Source: DASXKD01 sp963707905 (GTDB taxonomy: Bacteria; Actinomycetota; Actinomycetes; Streptosporangiales; Streptosporangiaceae). Taken from it: a DNA stretch of 64,000 nt. Shown here piece after piece: positions 9,757 to 18,420 of this stretch. A program made the translations under genes and the position numbers. Location of the stretch: NCBI GenBank assembly GCA_963707905.1, contig CAVPSA010000027.1, positions 1 through 64,000 of the forward strand, given 5' to 3'. The notes beneath the pieces are model-generated. The model had not been told where the DNA came from, ran no database searches, and was given only the letters and a program-made list of their open reading frames with translations. Every line of letters begins with the position of its first letter. The stretch's first letter is position 1.

Positions 9757-10587
9757 ATGACCGCCGGACAGCAAGTGCCTGCGCCGGGCCTGCTCAGCCC
9801 GCTGGCCCGTTACGAAAAGAGCCTCACCGACCGGATCACCAACTTCAACGACCCGCGGCAGGAGTGGCGGCGGCTGTTTTCTGAGCTGCTCGGCACGTTC
9901 TTCCTGGTGCTGGTGGCCGCCGGCGGGGGCATGATGGGCCACGCCTTCCCCGGTGTGATCAGCCACTCCGCCGCGGTGGTGGCGCCGGGGCTGATGGTCA
10001 TGGGGGTCATCTTGTTCATGGGCAGGATCTCCGGCGCGCACCTGAACCCGGCCGTCAGCATCGCCTTCGCGCTGCGCCGTGACTTCCCGTGGCGGCGGGT
10101 GCCGGGCTACATCGTGGTGCAGCTGGCCGGGGCGACCCTCGCCGCCTTGTTCCTGCGCGCGGTCATCAACGTCTCCGCCACCTACGGGTCCAACTACCCG
10201 GCCCCCGGCTACTCCAGCTGGGCCGCGTTCTGGATGGAGCTGGTGCTGACCGCGGGCCTGGTCAGCGTGATCCTGGGCACTGCCTCGGGTGCGCAGAACG
10301 TCGGCATCATCGGCGCCTTCGGGGTCTGCGGCTACATCGCCCTGGCCGGGCTGTGGGGCAGTCCCATCTCGGGTGCCTCGATGAACCCGGCCCGCACCTT
10401 CGGCCCGGACCTGGTGGGCACCACCTTCACCAGCTACTGGGTCTACGTCGCGGGGCCGATCGCCGGCGCCGTGCTCGCCGTCGGCATCGCGTTCATCCTG
10501 CGCGGCCGCAGCGGTGGTGACAAATCCGCCGCCGGGGCCGCGCAAGGTGACCTGTTCACCGAGGTCTACGAGTCCGGCAAGTCCTGA
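9757..10587 (+). CDS. Aquaporin / MIP-family channel
   Basis: This 276-residue major intrinsic protein forms a passive channel for water or small neutral solutes in the cytoplasmic membrane. It shows six membrane helices and both half-helix signatures: NPA at residues 97-99 (SGAHLNPAVS) and NPA at 210-212 followed by the selectivity-filter Arg 213 (GASMNPARTFGPDLV). A 35-residue charged N-terminal extension precedes helix 1. The ATG is preceded by GAGGAG at 4 bases. The gene lies about 100 bases after the sulfatase and may share its transcript. Bacterial homologues of this type are often annotated aquaporin or glycerol facilitator, and which solute is carried cannot be told from the sequence alone. 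Confidence 0.93.
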   Translation: MTAGQQVPAPGLLSPLARYEKSLTDRITNFNDPRQEWRRLFSELLGTFFLVLVAAGGGMMGHAFPGVISHSAAVVAPGLMVMGVILFMGRISGAHLNPAVSIAFALRRDFPWRRVPGYIVVQLAGATLAALFLRAVINVSATYGSNYPAPGYSSWAAFWMELVLTAGLVSVILGTASGAQNVGIIGAFGVCGYIALAGLWGSPISGASMNPARTFGPDLVGTTFTSYWVYVAGPIAGAVLAVGIAFILRGRSGGDKSAAGAAQGDLFTEVYESGKS

Positions 10588-11174
10588 AGGATCTGGACCG
10601 GGCCGGGGCTGCGGAGATACCCGGCCCGGCACGGCCGGCCGGGCCGGTGACGCCGACCGCGCCGAAGGAGCACTGAGGATCAAGGACCCGTGCCGACGGG
10701 ACCTTGGACTGCCGCGCGGCCGCTGCCGTGCTGGGAGCCTGAAACTGCCTGCGAGACGATCGAGGGAGTCAGACCGCGGACGCGACCGGAGCCCAAGTTC
10801 TGGCCGGGCAGGTCCCGCGGAAAGGCTGAGAGGCGGACGGCTTGTGGCCGGCCGGCGACCTCTAGTACCTGATCCGGGTAATGCCGGCGGAGGGAAGATC
10901 GCCTCGCAGGTTCTTATCGCGCCCGGGAGGCGCAGGTGATGCCGCCCAGTGCCGCTGGCCCCAGCGGCGACGGGCCGGTTCAGCCCGGCCGCCCGCATGG
11001 TGGCGAGTTCATCGACATGCTGGACGGGCGGCATTGACACGCGGGTGCCGGATGCGCTGGGGTTCGTATGGTGAACTCCCGTGCGGTGCCGGGTTAGGGG
11101 GCGGCACGGGCGCAACAGGCCCCGCTCCGGCCCGAGGGCCGCCGGGACGCTCAGCCCAAGAGAGGAACCAGCAT
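10588..11174. other. Long intergenic region without a convincing gene
   Basis: Almost 590 bases of very GC-rich sequence. A perfect TTGACA lies at 11034-11039, but no -10 element sits at a normal spacing, and the nearest candidate TATGGT starts 27 bases later. Short open frames here have no recognisable product. Confidence 0.4.
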
Positions 11175-11987
11175 ATGAGCGCGTGGAACGCCATGACCTA
11201 CGAGGGGAAAGACACCATCCTCCAGGTCGTCCGGGATGAGGCGGAACGCATGTTCGCGATGGCCGAGGCGCCCGGCGCCTGGGAAGCTCCCACCGCATGT
11301 ACCGAGTGGCAGGTCCGCGACATCATCGGGCACATCGTGGACACCACCGAGGGCTACTTCAAGGCATTCGAGACCGCCCGGGCGGGCGGCACCGCCGAGG
11401 CACACGGGCTGCCCGTCATGCACGAGCTGGCCGGCGACGGTGGCCGGGCCTTCCGGAACCACTCGCAGGCCGAGATGATCGGCCGGATCCGCAATGACCT
11501 CGACAAGATGATGGGCATCCTGGAGCCGCTCACCGAGGAGGAGTGGGGCGGCCTCATGGTGCCGCACGCATACATGGGCCCGGTGCCCGCGTTCGTCTAC
11601 GCCGGCGGCCAGCTGATGGACTACGGGGTGCACTCCTGGGACATCCGTGAGGGCGCCGGGCGCGCGCACGCCATGTCCGCCGACGCGGCCGACCTGCTGG
11701 TGCCGTTCATGTTCATCATCTGGCAGTCCACCATCAGGGCCAGCGCCGACCTCAGCCCGTTCACCATCGGCATCACCGTCACCGGCCGCAACGCGGGCAG
11801 CTACCGGGTCAGCATCTCCGACCAGGGGCTGGCCTATGAGCCGGGTGAGGTCGGTGATCTGCCGGCCGTGCTCGAATTCGACGCGGGCGGCATGGTGCTC
11901 ACCGCATTCGGCCGGATCAACGGCGGCAACGCCCTTGGTGATCAAGCGCTGGCCGAGCGATTCCTGAACCTGTTCTACCGGATCTGA
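11175..11987 (+). CDS. Maleylpyruvate isomerase family mycothiol-dependent enzyme
   Basis: This is a 270-residue DinB/MDMPI-type protein. The N-terminal four-helix domain has the metal-binding His pattern WQVRDIIGHIVDTTEGYF and a second site, DYGVHSWDIREG. The C-terminal SCP2-like domain runs from about residue 190 (PFTIGITVTGRNAGSYRVSI...). The family uses mycothiol as a thiol cofactor for isomerisation or transfer reactions, and most members have no known substrate. The ATG is preceded by GAGAGGAACC. Upstream in-frame sequence to 10881 is low complexity and unlikely to be translated. The gene converges with the acyl-CoA synthetase gene, with a shared hairpin between them. Confidence 0.88.
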   Translation: MSAWNAMTYEGKDTILQVVRDEAERMFAMAEAPGAWEAPTACTEWQVRDIIGHIVDTTEGYFKAFETARAGGTAEAHGLPVMHELAGDGGRAFRNHSQAEMIGRIRNDLDKMMGILEPLTEEEWGGLMVPHAYMGPVPAFVYAGGQLMDYGVHSWDIREGAGRAHAMSADAADLLVPFMFIIWQSTIRASADLSPFTIGITVTGRNAGSYRVSISDQGLAYEPGEVGDLPAVLEFDAGGMVLTAFGRINGGNALGDQALAERFLNLFYRI

Positions 11988-12027
11988 CAACGGGGCGGCG
12001 CGCGGCGCCCGGGCGAGCGGCCGGAGC

Positions 12028-12060
12028 GAAGGGGACGCGGGGTTACCTGGCGTCCCCTTC
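12028..12060. terminator. 11-bp hairpin between convergent genes
   Basis: GAAGGGGACGC (12028-12038) pairs perfectly with GCGTCCCCTTC (12050-12060). It sits just after the mycothiol-dependent enzyme gene and overlaps the last codons of the opposing acyl-CoA synthetase gene, so it can serve both. No T-run follows. Confidence 0.65.
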
Positions 12061-13611
12061 CGCGTCCCACTCACCTGGCGGGTGCCCCCCTGGCAGCAGA
12101 TGCTTGGCCACCCGGGCGGTCGGGGTGCGCGGCAGGTCCTCGACGGCCTGCCAGTACCGGGGCACCTTGTACGAGGCGAGCAGCGTCGCGGCGTGCGCCC
12201 GCAGCGCGGCGAAGTCCACGCCGGCGCCGGGGGCGGCCACCACGAACGCCTTGACCTCCTCCTCCGACAGCTCCGACGGCACCCCGACCACCGCGGCCTC
12301 CTGTACCGACGGATGGCTCATCAGTGCCTCTTCGACCTCGGCGGGGGAGAGGTTCTCGCCGCGCCGGCGCAGCACCTCCTTCTTGCGGGCCACGAACGTG
12401 TACATGCCGTCGTCGCCCAGCGTCACCAGGTCGCCGGTGTGCAGCCAGCCGCCGGCGGTGATCGCCTCGGCGGTTTCGGCCGGCATGCCCCAGTACCCGG
12501 GCGTGACCACCGGGTTGCGCAGCAGCAGTTCGCCGGTCTCGCCGGGCGGGAGGACCTCGCCGCCGGGGCCGATCACCTTCGCCTCGTTGACCACGCCGAG
12601 CACCGGATGCTGGCGGGGCGTGCCCAGCGTGCCGTAGGGCCTGGTGCCGTGCGGCCAGATCAGCCCGTACGGACTCTCCGACATGGCATAACCCACGACG
12701 ATGCGCAGGCCGAAGCGCCTCTCCATCTCCTCCTGGCGCTTCCTGGCCGGGGCCGGCCCGGTATAGCAGAGCCGCAGCGGCGTGTCCGCGTCGCCGGGCC
12801 CGGGCTCCTGGCGCATCAGGATCTCCAGCATGGCCCCGATCGCGTTGAACTCGGTCGCGCCGTGCTGCCGGGCCGAGTCGAGGAAGGTACTGGCGGAGAA
12901 CCGGGGGAGCAGGATCAGCCCGGCTCCGCAGGCGAGCGATCCCATCACCGAGTACGCGGGGGCGTTGATGTGGAACAGCGGCAGCGAGGTCATCAGCCGG
13001 TCCGCCGCGGTCAGTTCCATCCAGTAAGGGAACCCCTCCCCGGCCATCGCGTACGCCCGGTGGGTCTGCATGACCAGCTTGGACCGGCCGGTGGTGCCCG
13101 ACGTGGGGATGAGGACGGCGACGTCGGCGTGGCTGACGGGCGGGACCGGCGGCGGCCCGGCGGCGGGCGCCGCCAGGCTTTCCCAGCCCTTGGTCAGTTC
13201 CTCCGCGTCGAGCACGCCCAGTGGCGGCAGGCCGGTGATCCCGGCCTCAGCGGCCAGCGGCATGAGCGCGGCATCGGTGATGATCGCCCGGGGTGCCGTC
13301 TGGTGCGCCAGGCCGGCCAGTTCGGCCGGCGCGCTCCGCGGGTTGGCGGACACGGTCACCGCGCCGGACCAGGCGAGCGCCAGCCAGCACAACAGGTAGG
13401 GCGCGGTCGTCCTGGCGGTGACCAGGACGTGGTCGCCGTGCCGTACCCCGGCGTCGTGCAGCGCCGCGGCGGTCGCGGCGACCTGGGCCGCGGCGGCGCC
13501 GAACGTCATCGTGCCCTCGTCGGTCCGGATCCAGACGCCGTCCGGATCCCGGCGCGCCGCGTCGGTCAGGACCTGGGGAATCGTCCGGTAGGCCGCGTCA
13601 TCGTCCACCAC
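12043..13611 (-). CDS. Class I adenylate-forming acyl-CoA synthetase
   Basis: This 522-residue AMP-binding enzyme should activate a carboxylic acid to its acyl-CoA through an acyl-adenylate. Visible motifs are the P-loop PTSGTTGRSK (about 169-178), the A5 motif GYAMSES, the hinge region GWLHTGDLVTLGDDGMYTFVARKKEVLRRRGENLSPAEVEEAL, and the C-terminal catalytic lysine region RTPTARVAKHLL. The GTG start overlaps the stop of the TetR gene (TAGTG), so the two genes are translationally coupled. They follow the liv-type importer on the same strand, which suggests that the imported compound is a carboxylic acid activated here. That link is inference. The substrate class (fatty, aromatic, bile-acid side chain) cannot be told. 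Confidence 0.9.
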   Translation of the reverse strand: MVDDDAAYRTIPQVLTDAARRDPDGVWIRTDEGTMTFGAAAAQVAATAAALHDAGVRHGDHVLVTARTTAPYLLCWLALAWSGAVTVSANPRSAPAELAGLAHQTAPRAIITDAALMPLAAEAGITGLPPLGVLDAEELTKGWESLAAPAAGPPPVPPVSHADVAVLIPTSGTTGRSKLVMQTHRAYAMAGEGFPYWMELTAADRLMTSLPLFHINAPAYSVMGSLACGAGLILLPRFSASTFLDSARQHGATEFNAIGAMLEILMRQEPGPGDADTPLRLCYTGPAPARKRQEEMERRFGLRIVVGYAMSESPYGLIWPHGTRPYGTLGTPRQHPVLGVVNEAKVIGPGGEVLPPGETGELLLRNPVVTPGYWGMPAETAEAITAGGWLHTGDLVTLGDDGMYTFVARKKEVLRRRGENLSPAEVEEALMSHPSVQEAAVVGVPSELSEEEVKAFVVAAPGAGVDFAALRAHAATLLASYKVPRYWQAVEDLPRTPTARVAKHLLPGGHPPGEWDAEGDAR

Positions 13612-14246
13612 TAAGACGATACGGGCTCCGATGGCGCGGCCAGCGGCGGGAGGCCGCGCCGCAGTACCTCCAGCAGGTCGTCGACGACGTCGTCGGGCAC
13701 CTGGCCGCCGGCTGTCCAGTCCGCCCACCGCATCCCGATGAAATGCCCGATCCCGAGGTACACGTAGGCGATCACCTCGGGGTCGTACCGCGCGTCCACC
13801 TCGCGGTTGAGCTGGGCCTGGCGGACGCCGCGGGCGTAGCCCCTGGTGAGGTGCTCGTAGTACTCGCGGAACACCGCGGGTGCGACGAACTCCGCCTCGC
13901 GCACGATCCGGTCGATCCACGGCCGCTGCGAGAGCAGCGTGAAGAAGGCGCGGAAGCTTGCCCGCTCCCGGTCCCGCTGGGCCGGCCCGGCCGTCTCGAT
14001 CGCGGCCCTGATGGCCGTCCGGAGGTCCTCGTTGATCTGCCGGACGACGGCGGTGAAGATCGCCGCCTTGGAGTCGTAGTGGGCGTAGAAACTGCCCGTG
14101 GCGATGCCGGCCCTGGCGCAGATGTCCGCCACGGTCGTCCGCCAGTAACTGCGCTCCCCGAACAGTTCCTCGGCTGCCCCGAGCAACCGTTGCGAGGGCG
14201 GGACGTCAGGGCCGGAGGTGCCCCGCCGGTTCGCTGCCAGAGTCAC
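13611..14246 (-). CDS. TetR/AcrR family transcriptional regulator
   Basis: This is a 211-residue repressor. The N-terminal HTH reads RLLGAAEELFGERSYWRTTVADICARAGIATGSFYAHYDSKAAIF (about residues 20-64), with the typical TTVADI...GSFY.HY pattern. A helical ligand-binding domain follows. The stop codon overlaps the GTG of the acyl-CoA synthetase, forming a two-gene operon. The likely role is control of this operon, and perhaps of the ABC importer upstream, in response to an acyl-CoA or its acid. The ligand is unknown. Confidence 0.92.
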   Translation of the reverse strand: MTLAANRRGTSGPDVPPSQRLLGAAEELFGERSYWRTTVADICARAGIATGSFYAHYDSKAAIFTAVVRQINEDLRTAIRAAIETAGPAQRDRERASFRAFFTLLSQRPWIDRIVREAEFVAPAVFREYYEHLTRGYARGVRQAQLNREVDARYDPEVIAYVYLGIGHFIGMRWADWTAGGQVPDDVVDDLLEVLRRGLPPLAAPSEPVSS

Positions 14247-14270
14247 ACCGCCTACCCCCGTTCGGGCACT

Positions 14271-14304
14271 TGCCCGCCCGTGCCAGGAGCGGCACGGGCG
14301 GGCA
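14271..14304 (-). terminator. Strong 14-bp hairpin after the ABC importer operon
   Basis: A perfect 14-bp stem (TGCCCGCCCGTGCC and its complement, loop AGGAGC) lies 12 bases after the stop of the substrate-binding protein gene. It separates the importer operon from the TetR-synthetase pair downstream. Confidence 0.8.
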
Positions 14305-14315
14305 CAGCTTGAAGG

Positions 14316-15638
14316 TTAGGGCATCCCGCTGGCAGGTGCAGCGGGCTGGGTGCCGGTGTATGGCGTGACCGCACCGGCCGGAGTGGTGTCGGTGGTCCAG
14401 ACCGGGCCCTGCTGGACGATCGCACCGTTCGTGATCACGCCGATGAAGGCGCCCATGATGCCGCCGTGGTCGGTCGCCGAGTAGTCATATGGCGCCACCG
14501 AGGCGCCCTGCGGCAGCCCGCCCTCGATCGCCTTGACCACGCTGGCCCGGGTCGGGTTCTTCCCGGCCTTGACCATCGCCTGGACGAACGCGTACCCGAC
14601 CGCCTCGCCGTAGGCCACGTTGCCGTCGAAGGGAGCCTTGGCGTCGTAGGTGTCGTGCACCTTCTTGAACAGGGCGATCCAGCTGTTGCTGGTGTTCCCC
14701 AGCGTGGGCAGGTAGCCGTCGGTGATGATGCCCTGGGTGAGCTGGTTGCCCGACACGGTCGCCCCGCCCTTCTTGGCGAAGGCCTCGAGCAGCCCGGCCA
14801 GCGTGATCGGGTCGGAGCCGACGTTGCTGACCACGAAGGTCGGGTTCCAGCCGAGCTTGAGCGCGGTCAGCTTGAGCAGCGCGGTGAACGCCGGGATGGA
14901 GAACGACACCACGACCTGGGCGCCGGACGCCTTCAGTGCGGCGACCGCCGGGCCGATGTTGACGTTGGTGGGCACGTAGCTCTGCCTGCTCACCACCTGG
15001 GAGTGCGGGATCTCCATGTCCAGGCCCTTGACGCCGTCCTGGCCGAACTCGTCGTTCTGGAAGAAGTAGCCGATCTTCTTGCCCGCGAAGTGCTGCTTGA
15101 TGTAGGCGCCGAGGATCTTGCCCTCACGCACGTAGTCGAGCTGCCAGCCGAAGCTGTACGGGTAGGCGGTCGGGTTGTCCCAGCAGTCGCACCCGGACGC
15201 GATGAACAGGTCCGGCACCTTGGTGGCGTTGAGGTACTTGACCACGGCCAGGTGGGTGGGGGTGCCGAGGCCGTTGAAGATCGCGAACACGTTGTCCTGG
15301 AGCACGAGCTGGTGGACCACGCTCACCGTCTTGGACGGGTCGTACCCGTCGTCGAGGTAGGTGTACTTGATCTTGCGCCCGTAGATCCCGCCGTGCGCAT
15401 TGACGTACTGGAAGTACGCGTTGGCCGCGGGCGCGATCTCGCTGTAGCCCGGGGCGGCCGGCCCGGTGAGGGGCTGGTGGCTGCCGATCAGGATCTGTGT
15501 CTTGGTGATGCCAGGCACGGACGCGGCCGCCGCGCCGCCCGAGCCGCCCGAGCTCGACGAGCCGCAGCCAGCGGCTACCAGCGAGGCGGTCACGGCGGCC
15601 GCGACGACTGGCAGCCGCAGCCGAAGGGATCTGTTCAT
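14316..15638 (-). CDS. Branched-chain amino-acid-type ABC transporter substrate-binding lipoprotein
   Basis: This 440-residue extracytoplasmic binding protein belongs to the Leu/Ile/Val-binding (peripla_BP_6) class. A basic N-terminus and a hydrophobic segment end in the lipobox VAAGC, followed by a Ser/Gly linker, so it should be a membrane-anchored lipoprotein. The mature part has the two-lobe pattern with KTQILIGSHQPLTGPAAPG and DDGYDPSKTVSVVHQLV. The ATG overlaps the stop of the livM gene (ATGA). Members of this class bind amino acids, aromatic acids, amides or other small carboxylates. The adjoining acyl-CoA synthetase points to a carboxylate, but this is inference. Confidence 0.92.
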   Translation of the reverse strand: MNRSLRLRLPVVAAAVTASLVAAGCGSSSSGGSGGAAAASVPGITKTQILIGSHQPLTGPAAPGYSEIAPAANAYFQYVNAHGGIYGRKIKYTYLDDGYDPSKTVSVVHQLVLQDNVFAIFNGLGTPTHLAVVKYLNATKVPDLFIASGCDCWDNPTAYPYSFGWQLDYVREGKILGAYIKQHFAGKKIGYFFQNDEFGQDGVKGLDMEIPHSQVVSRQSYVPTNVNIGPAVAALKASGAQVVVSFSIPAFTALLKLTALKLGWNPTFVVSNVGSDPITLAGLLEAFAKKGGATVSGNQLTQGIITDGYLPTLGNTSNSWIALFKKVHDTYDAKAPFDGNVAYGEAVGYAFVQAMVKAGKNPTRASVVKAIEGGLPQGASVAPYDYSATDHGGIMGAFIGVITNGAIVQQGPVWTTDTTPAGAVTPYTGTQPAAPASGMP

Positions 15639-16726
15639 GAGGTGCCTTCTTCCTGGTGTTCGCTGACCGGCGGGCGCCGGTACGGCGAGTCGGGGCCCTC
15701 GTCTTCGCTCACCGGCGGGCGCCGGCCAGGCGAGCCGAGGTGGGTGGGGGGAGTGGGCAGGAATTGCCTGGCGAGCCGCTTCAGCCCGCCCTGGATGCCT
15801 TGCGGGAAGATGAGCATGACGACGATGAGCACCACGCCGTAGGCGGCGATCGGGATGTTGGCCGCGACCCCGCCGGAGAAGCCGTGGCTGGTGGAGACGT
15901 CGGTGACGTAGGTGGGCACCAGCACGATCACCAGCCCGCCCCACAGTGCGCCCATGAGTGTGCCGAGGCCGCCGAGCACCGCGCCGGCCAGCAGCGCGAT
16001 CGACAGGCTGAGCGTGAACGAGCCAGGCGAGACCAGCGACGTGGTGACGGCCAGCATGGCCCCGGCAAGCCCGGCGCAGGCCGCGCTCACGATGAACGCC
16101 AGTACCCGCAGCCGGGCGACGGGCAGCCCGGCCAGCGCGGCCGCCACCGGGTCGTCCCTGATCGCGCGCCAGTTCCTGCCGACCCTGCTGCGGGCCAGGT
16201 TCGCCAGGATGACCAGGGTGACCAGGGTGGCCAGCGCGCAGACCCAGGCCAGCCAGCGGGTCTGCGGGAAGTTCGCGCCCAGGGCGGCGGGCGCGAAGAC
16301 GTTGACGGACAGGCCCTGGTCGCCGCCGAACACGCCGGGGAACTGGTTGGCCAGGGACGGCAGGGCCACCGCCAGCATGAGGGTGGCGCCGGCCAGGTAG
16401 GGTCCCTGCAGCCGGGCCGCCGCCAGGCCCACCACCGCGCCGCCCGCCGCCGCGACCGCGGCGCTCGCCGGGAAAACAGCCCACAACGGCCAGTTCAGGT
16501 GCGTCATGAGCAGCGCGGTGGTGTACGCGCCGACCGCCATGAACGCCCCATTACCGAGCGAGATCTGGCCGCTCAGGCCGATCAGGATGGACAGCCCGGC
16601 GATCGCCACCACGTAGACGGCTATCTGCGCCATCTGGAAGTCGCGAAAAGCATTCAGCTGTACGGAAGCTGCCCAGATGACGGCTCCCGCCACGATCGCG
16701 GCGACCAGGTGACGCAGCAGAGTCAT
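15635..16726 (-). CDS. livM: Branched-chain-type ABC transporter permease LivM
   Basis: This 363-residue inner-membrane permease has eight to ten helices and the LivM signature GLSGQISLGNGAFMAVGAYTTALL near residue 50. The cytoplasmic segment RAIRDDPVAAALAGLPVARLRVLAF couples to the ATPases. The C-terminal tail is unusual: about 30 residues containing RRPPVSE twice, made by a 45-bp direct repeat (15659-15740), which is not part of the family fold. The gene starts one base after the livH stop and overlaps the substrate-binding-protein gene by 4 bases. Confidence 0.93.
   Translation of the reverse strand: MTLLRHLVAAIVAGAVIWAASVQLNAFRDFQMAQIAVYVVAIAGLSILIGLSGQISLGNGAFMAVGAYTTALLMTHLNWPLWAVFPASAAVAAAGGAVVGLAAARLQGPYLAGATLMLAVALPSLANQFPGVFGGDQGLSVNVFAPAALGANFPQTRWLAWVCALATLVTLVILANLARSRVGRNWRAIRDDPVAAALAGLPVARLRVLAFIVSAACAGLAGAMLAVTTSLVSPGSFTLSLSIALLAGAVLGGLGTLMGALWGGLVIVLVPTYVTDVSTSHGFSGGVAANIPIAAYGVVLIVVMLIFPQGIQGGLKRLARQFLPTPPTHLGSPGRRPPVSEDEGPDSPYRRPPVSEHQEEGTS
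15659..15738. repeat. 45-bp-period direct repeat in the livM tail
   Basis: A 34-base unit starting TTCGCT(G/C)ACCGGCGGGC occurs at 15659 and again at 15704. It keeps the frame and duplicates the RRPPVSE segment of the LivM C-terminus. Confidence 0.7.
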
Positions 16727-16727
16727 G

Positions 16728-17606
16728 TCACACCTGCCGCTGGTGGGTCGCCGAGAACAGGCCGGACGGGCGGATCAGCAGCACCGCCATGAGCGCGATG
16801 AGCCCGAAGACCGGGACCAGGTTCGAGCCGAGGTAACCGCCGACGTAGTTGAGCACCACCCCGAGGATGAGCCCGCCCACGATCGCGCCGACCGGGCTGT
16901 CCAGGCCGCCGATCACCGCGGCGGTGAAGCCCAGCACGAAGATCGAATCCATGCTGGAGGGGTAGAGGAACGTGTCGGGGGAGACCAGCAGCCCGGCCAG
17001 GGCGCCGATCAGCCCCGCCAGCGCCCAGCCGAGCGTGAGCACCCGGCCGACCCGGACACCGAGCAGCCGCGCCGCGTAGGGGTTGAACGCCGCCGCCCGC
17101 AGCCGCAGCCCCACCGACGTGAACCGGAACAGCGCCGCGAGCGCCAGGGCCACGACGAGGACGGCGACCGCCACGAACACATCGTTACGGGAAATTCCAA
17201 GTGGGACCGACCCGGCGTGCAGTCCGGTGATGGAGAAGGCCGTGGGGAACGAGCGGTACTGCCCCCCGTAGATGATGCCGGCGATGCCCTCGACCAGCAC
17301 GAGCAGCCCGATCGTGACCACCACCGCGTTCAGCGGCGGCTTGTTCTCCACCGGGCGGATGACCACCCGCTCGATCACGGCGCCGAGCACCAGCCCGCTG
17401 GCGAGCGCGACCACGAACCCCTCCCAGTACGAGCCGGTGTGGGTGATCACGGTCAGCGCGATAAAGGTGCAGAGCATGGCCATGGCGCCCTGGGCGTAGT
17501 TGAGGATGCGAGTGCCGCGCCAGATCAGCACCAGGGACAGTGCGATCGCCGCGTACACCATGCCGAAGCTGACGCCGCCGAGCGTGAACTGCAAGAACTC
17601 AGTCAT
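16728..17606 (-). CDS. livH: Branched-chain-type ABC transporter permease LivH
   Basis: This 292-residue permease starts MTEFLQFTLGGVSFGMVYAA and has the LivH pattern ALSLVLIWRGTRILNYAQGAMAM. A central RFTSVGLRLRAAAFNPYAARLLGVRV loop contacts the ATPases, and GGLDSPVGAIVGGLILGV lies near the end. A GGAGGGG ribosome site lies 6 bases before the ATG. The gene is 10 bases after the livF stop and directly abuts livM. It forms the membrane pore together with LivM. Confidence 0.93.
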   Translation of the reverse strand: MTEFLQFTLGGVSFGMVYAAIALSLVLIWRGTRILNYAQGAMAMLCTFIALTVITHTGSYWEGFVVALASGLVLGAVIERVVIRPVENKPPLNAVVVTIGLLVLVEGIAGIIYGGQYRSFPTAFSITGLHAGSVPLGISRNDVFVAVAVLVVALALAALFRFTSVGLRLRAAAFNPYAARLLGVRVGRVLTLGWALAGLIGALAGLLVSPDTFLYPSSMDSIFVLGFTAAVIGGLDSPVGAIVGGLILGVVLNYVGGYLGSNLVPVFGLIALMAVLLIRPSGLFSATHQRQV

Positions 17607-17616
17607 CGCGCCCCTC

Positions 17617-18420
17617 CTAGAAACCCAGGTAGTGCTTGCGGAGTGCCTCGTCGGCCGCGAGCACGGCGGCGTCTTCGATGACCACCACGCGGCCGACGTT
17701 GAGCACCACGCCGAGGTCGGCGATGGCCAGCGCACTGCGGGCGTTCTGCTCGACCAGCACCACGGTCAGCCCGCTCTCGTCGCGCAGCCGCTGGATCAGC
17801 TCCATCACCTGGGCGACGATCCGCGGGGCCAGTCCCAGCGAGGGCTCGTCAAGCAGCAGCACCTTCGGGCTGGCCATCAGGGCCCGGGCGATCACCAGGA
17901 TCTGCCGTTCACCGCCGGACAGCGTGCCCGCGCTCCGGTGCCGGGCCGCGGCCAGGATGGGGAAGCGGTTGTAGGCGTCTTCGAGGGCGGTGGACCGGCC
18001 CGCCTGCCCATGCCGCCACAGCCCGCCCACCCGCAGGTTCTCCTCGACCGTCAGCTCGGTGATCACAGCCTGGCCTTCCGGCACGTGCGCGATCCCGGCC
18101 CGGACGATCTCCTCGGGGGGCCGCCGGGTGAGGTCGGTGCCGTCCAGCGCCACCCGGCCCTGCCGGGGCCGGACGAAGCCGCTGATGGTGGCCAGCAGCG
18201 TGGTCTTGCCCGCGCCGTTCGCGCCGAGCACCGCGGTGATCGTGCCGGGCTTGGCGCTGATCGACACGTCGTGCAGCGCCATCACGCCGGCGTAACCGCT
18301 CTCCAGGTGCTCGACCTCCAGGGCCGCCGCGCTGCTAGTCCCGCCCCCGCGCTCCGCGCCCGCCCCCGCGCTGCTAGTCCCGCCCCCGCGCTCCGCGCCC
18401 GCCCCCGCGCTGCTAGGCAT
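17617..18420 (-). CDS. livF: ABC transporter ATP-binding protein LivF
   Basis: This 267-residue ATPase has Walker A GANGAGKTT, Q-loop region, signature LSGGERQILVIARALM, Walker B KVLLLDEPSLGLAP, and the LivF C-terminus EALRKHYLGF. The ATG overlaps the end of livG by 8 bases. The first 30 residues are an unusual extension with SSAGAGAERGGGT repeated twice, encoded by a 39-bp tandem repeat. Ordinary LivF proteins begin near LEVEHLESGYAG. A later start cannot be excluded but no good ribosome site is seen. It powers import with LivG. Confidence 0.93.
   Translation of the reverse strand: MPSSAGAGAERGGGTSSAGAGAERGGGTSSAAALEVEHLESGYAGVMALHDVSISAKPGTITAVLGANGAGKTTLLATISGFVRPRQGRVALDGTDLTRRPPEEIVRAGIAHVPEGQAVITELTVEENLRVGGLWRHGQAGRSTALEDAYNRFPILAAARHRSAGTLSGGERQILVIARALMASPKVLLLDEPSLGLAPRIVAQVMELIQRLRDESGLTVVLVEQNARSALAIADLGVVLNVGRVVVIEDAAVLAADEALRKHYLGF
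18335..18415. repeat. 39-bp tandem repeat in the livF 5' end
   Basis: Two exact copies of a 39-base unit (beginning CTGCTAGTCCCGCCCCCGCG), plus a partial third copy, span the end of livG and the start of livF. The period is 13 codons, so livF stays in frame. Confidence 0.85.

Noticed and set aside
11034..11072. Perfect TTGACA upstream of the mycothiol-dependent enzyme gene
   Set aside because: The nearest -10-like TATGGT is 27 bases away, outside the working range of 16-19.
9592..11298. A 568-codon minus-strand frame
   Set aside because: It overlaps the aquaporin gene and unannotated DNA, has no recognisable domain and is made of Pro/Arg-rich sequence.
18335..18415. Repeats resembling a mini-CRISPR
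   Set aside because: The two 39-base units are directly adjacent, with no spacers, and lie in coding sequence.
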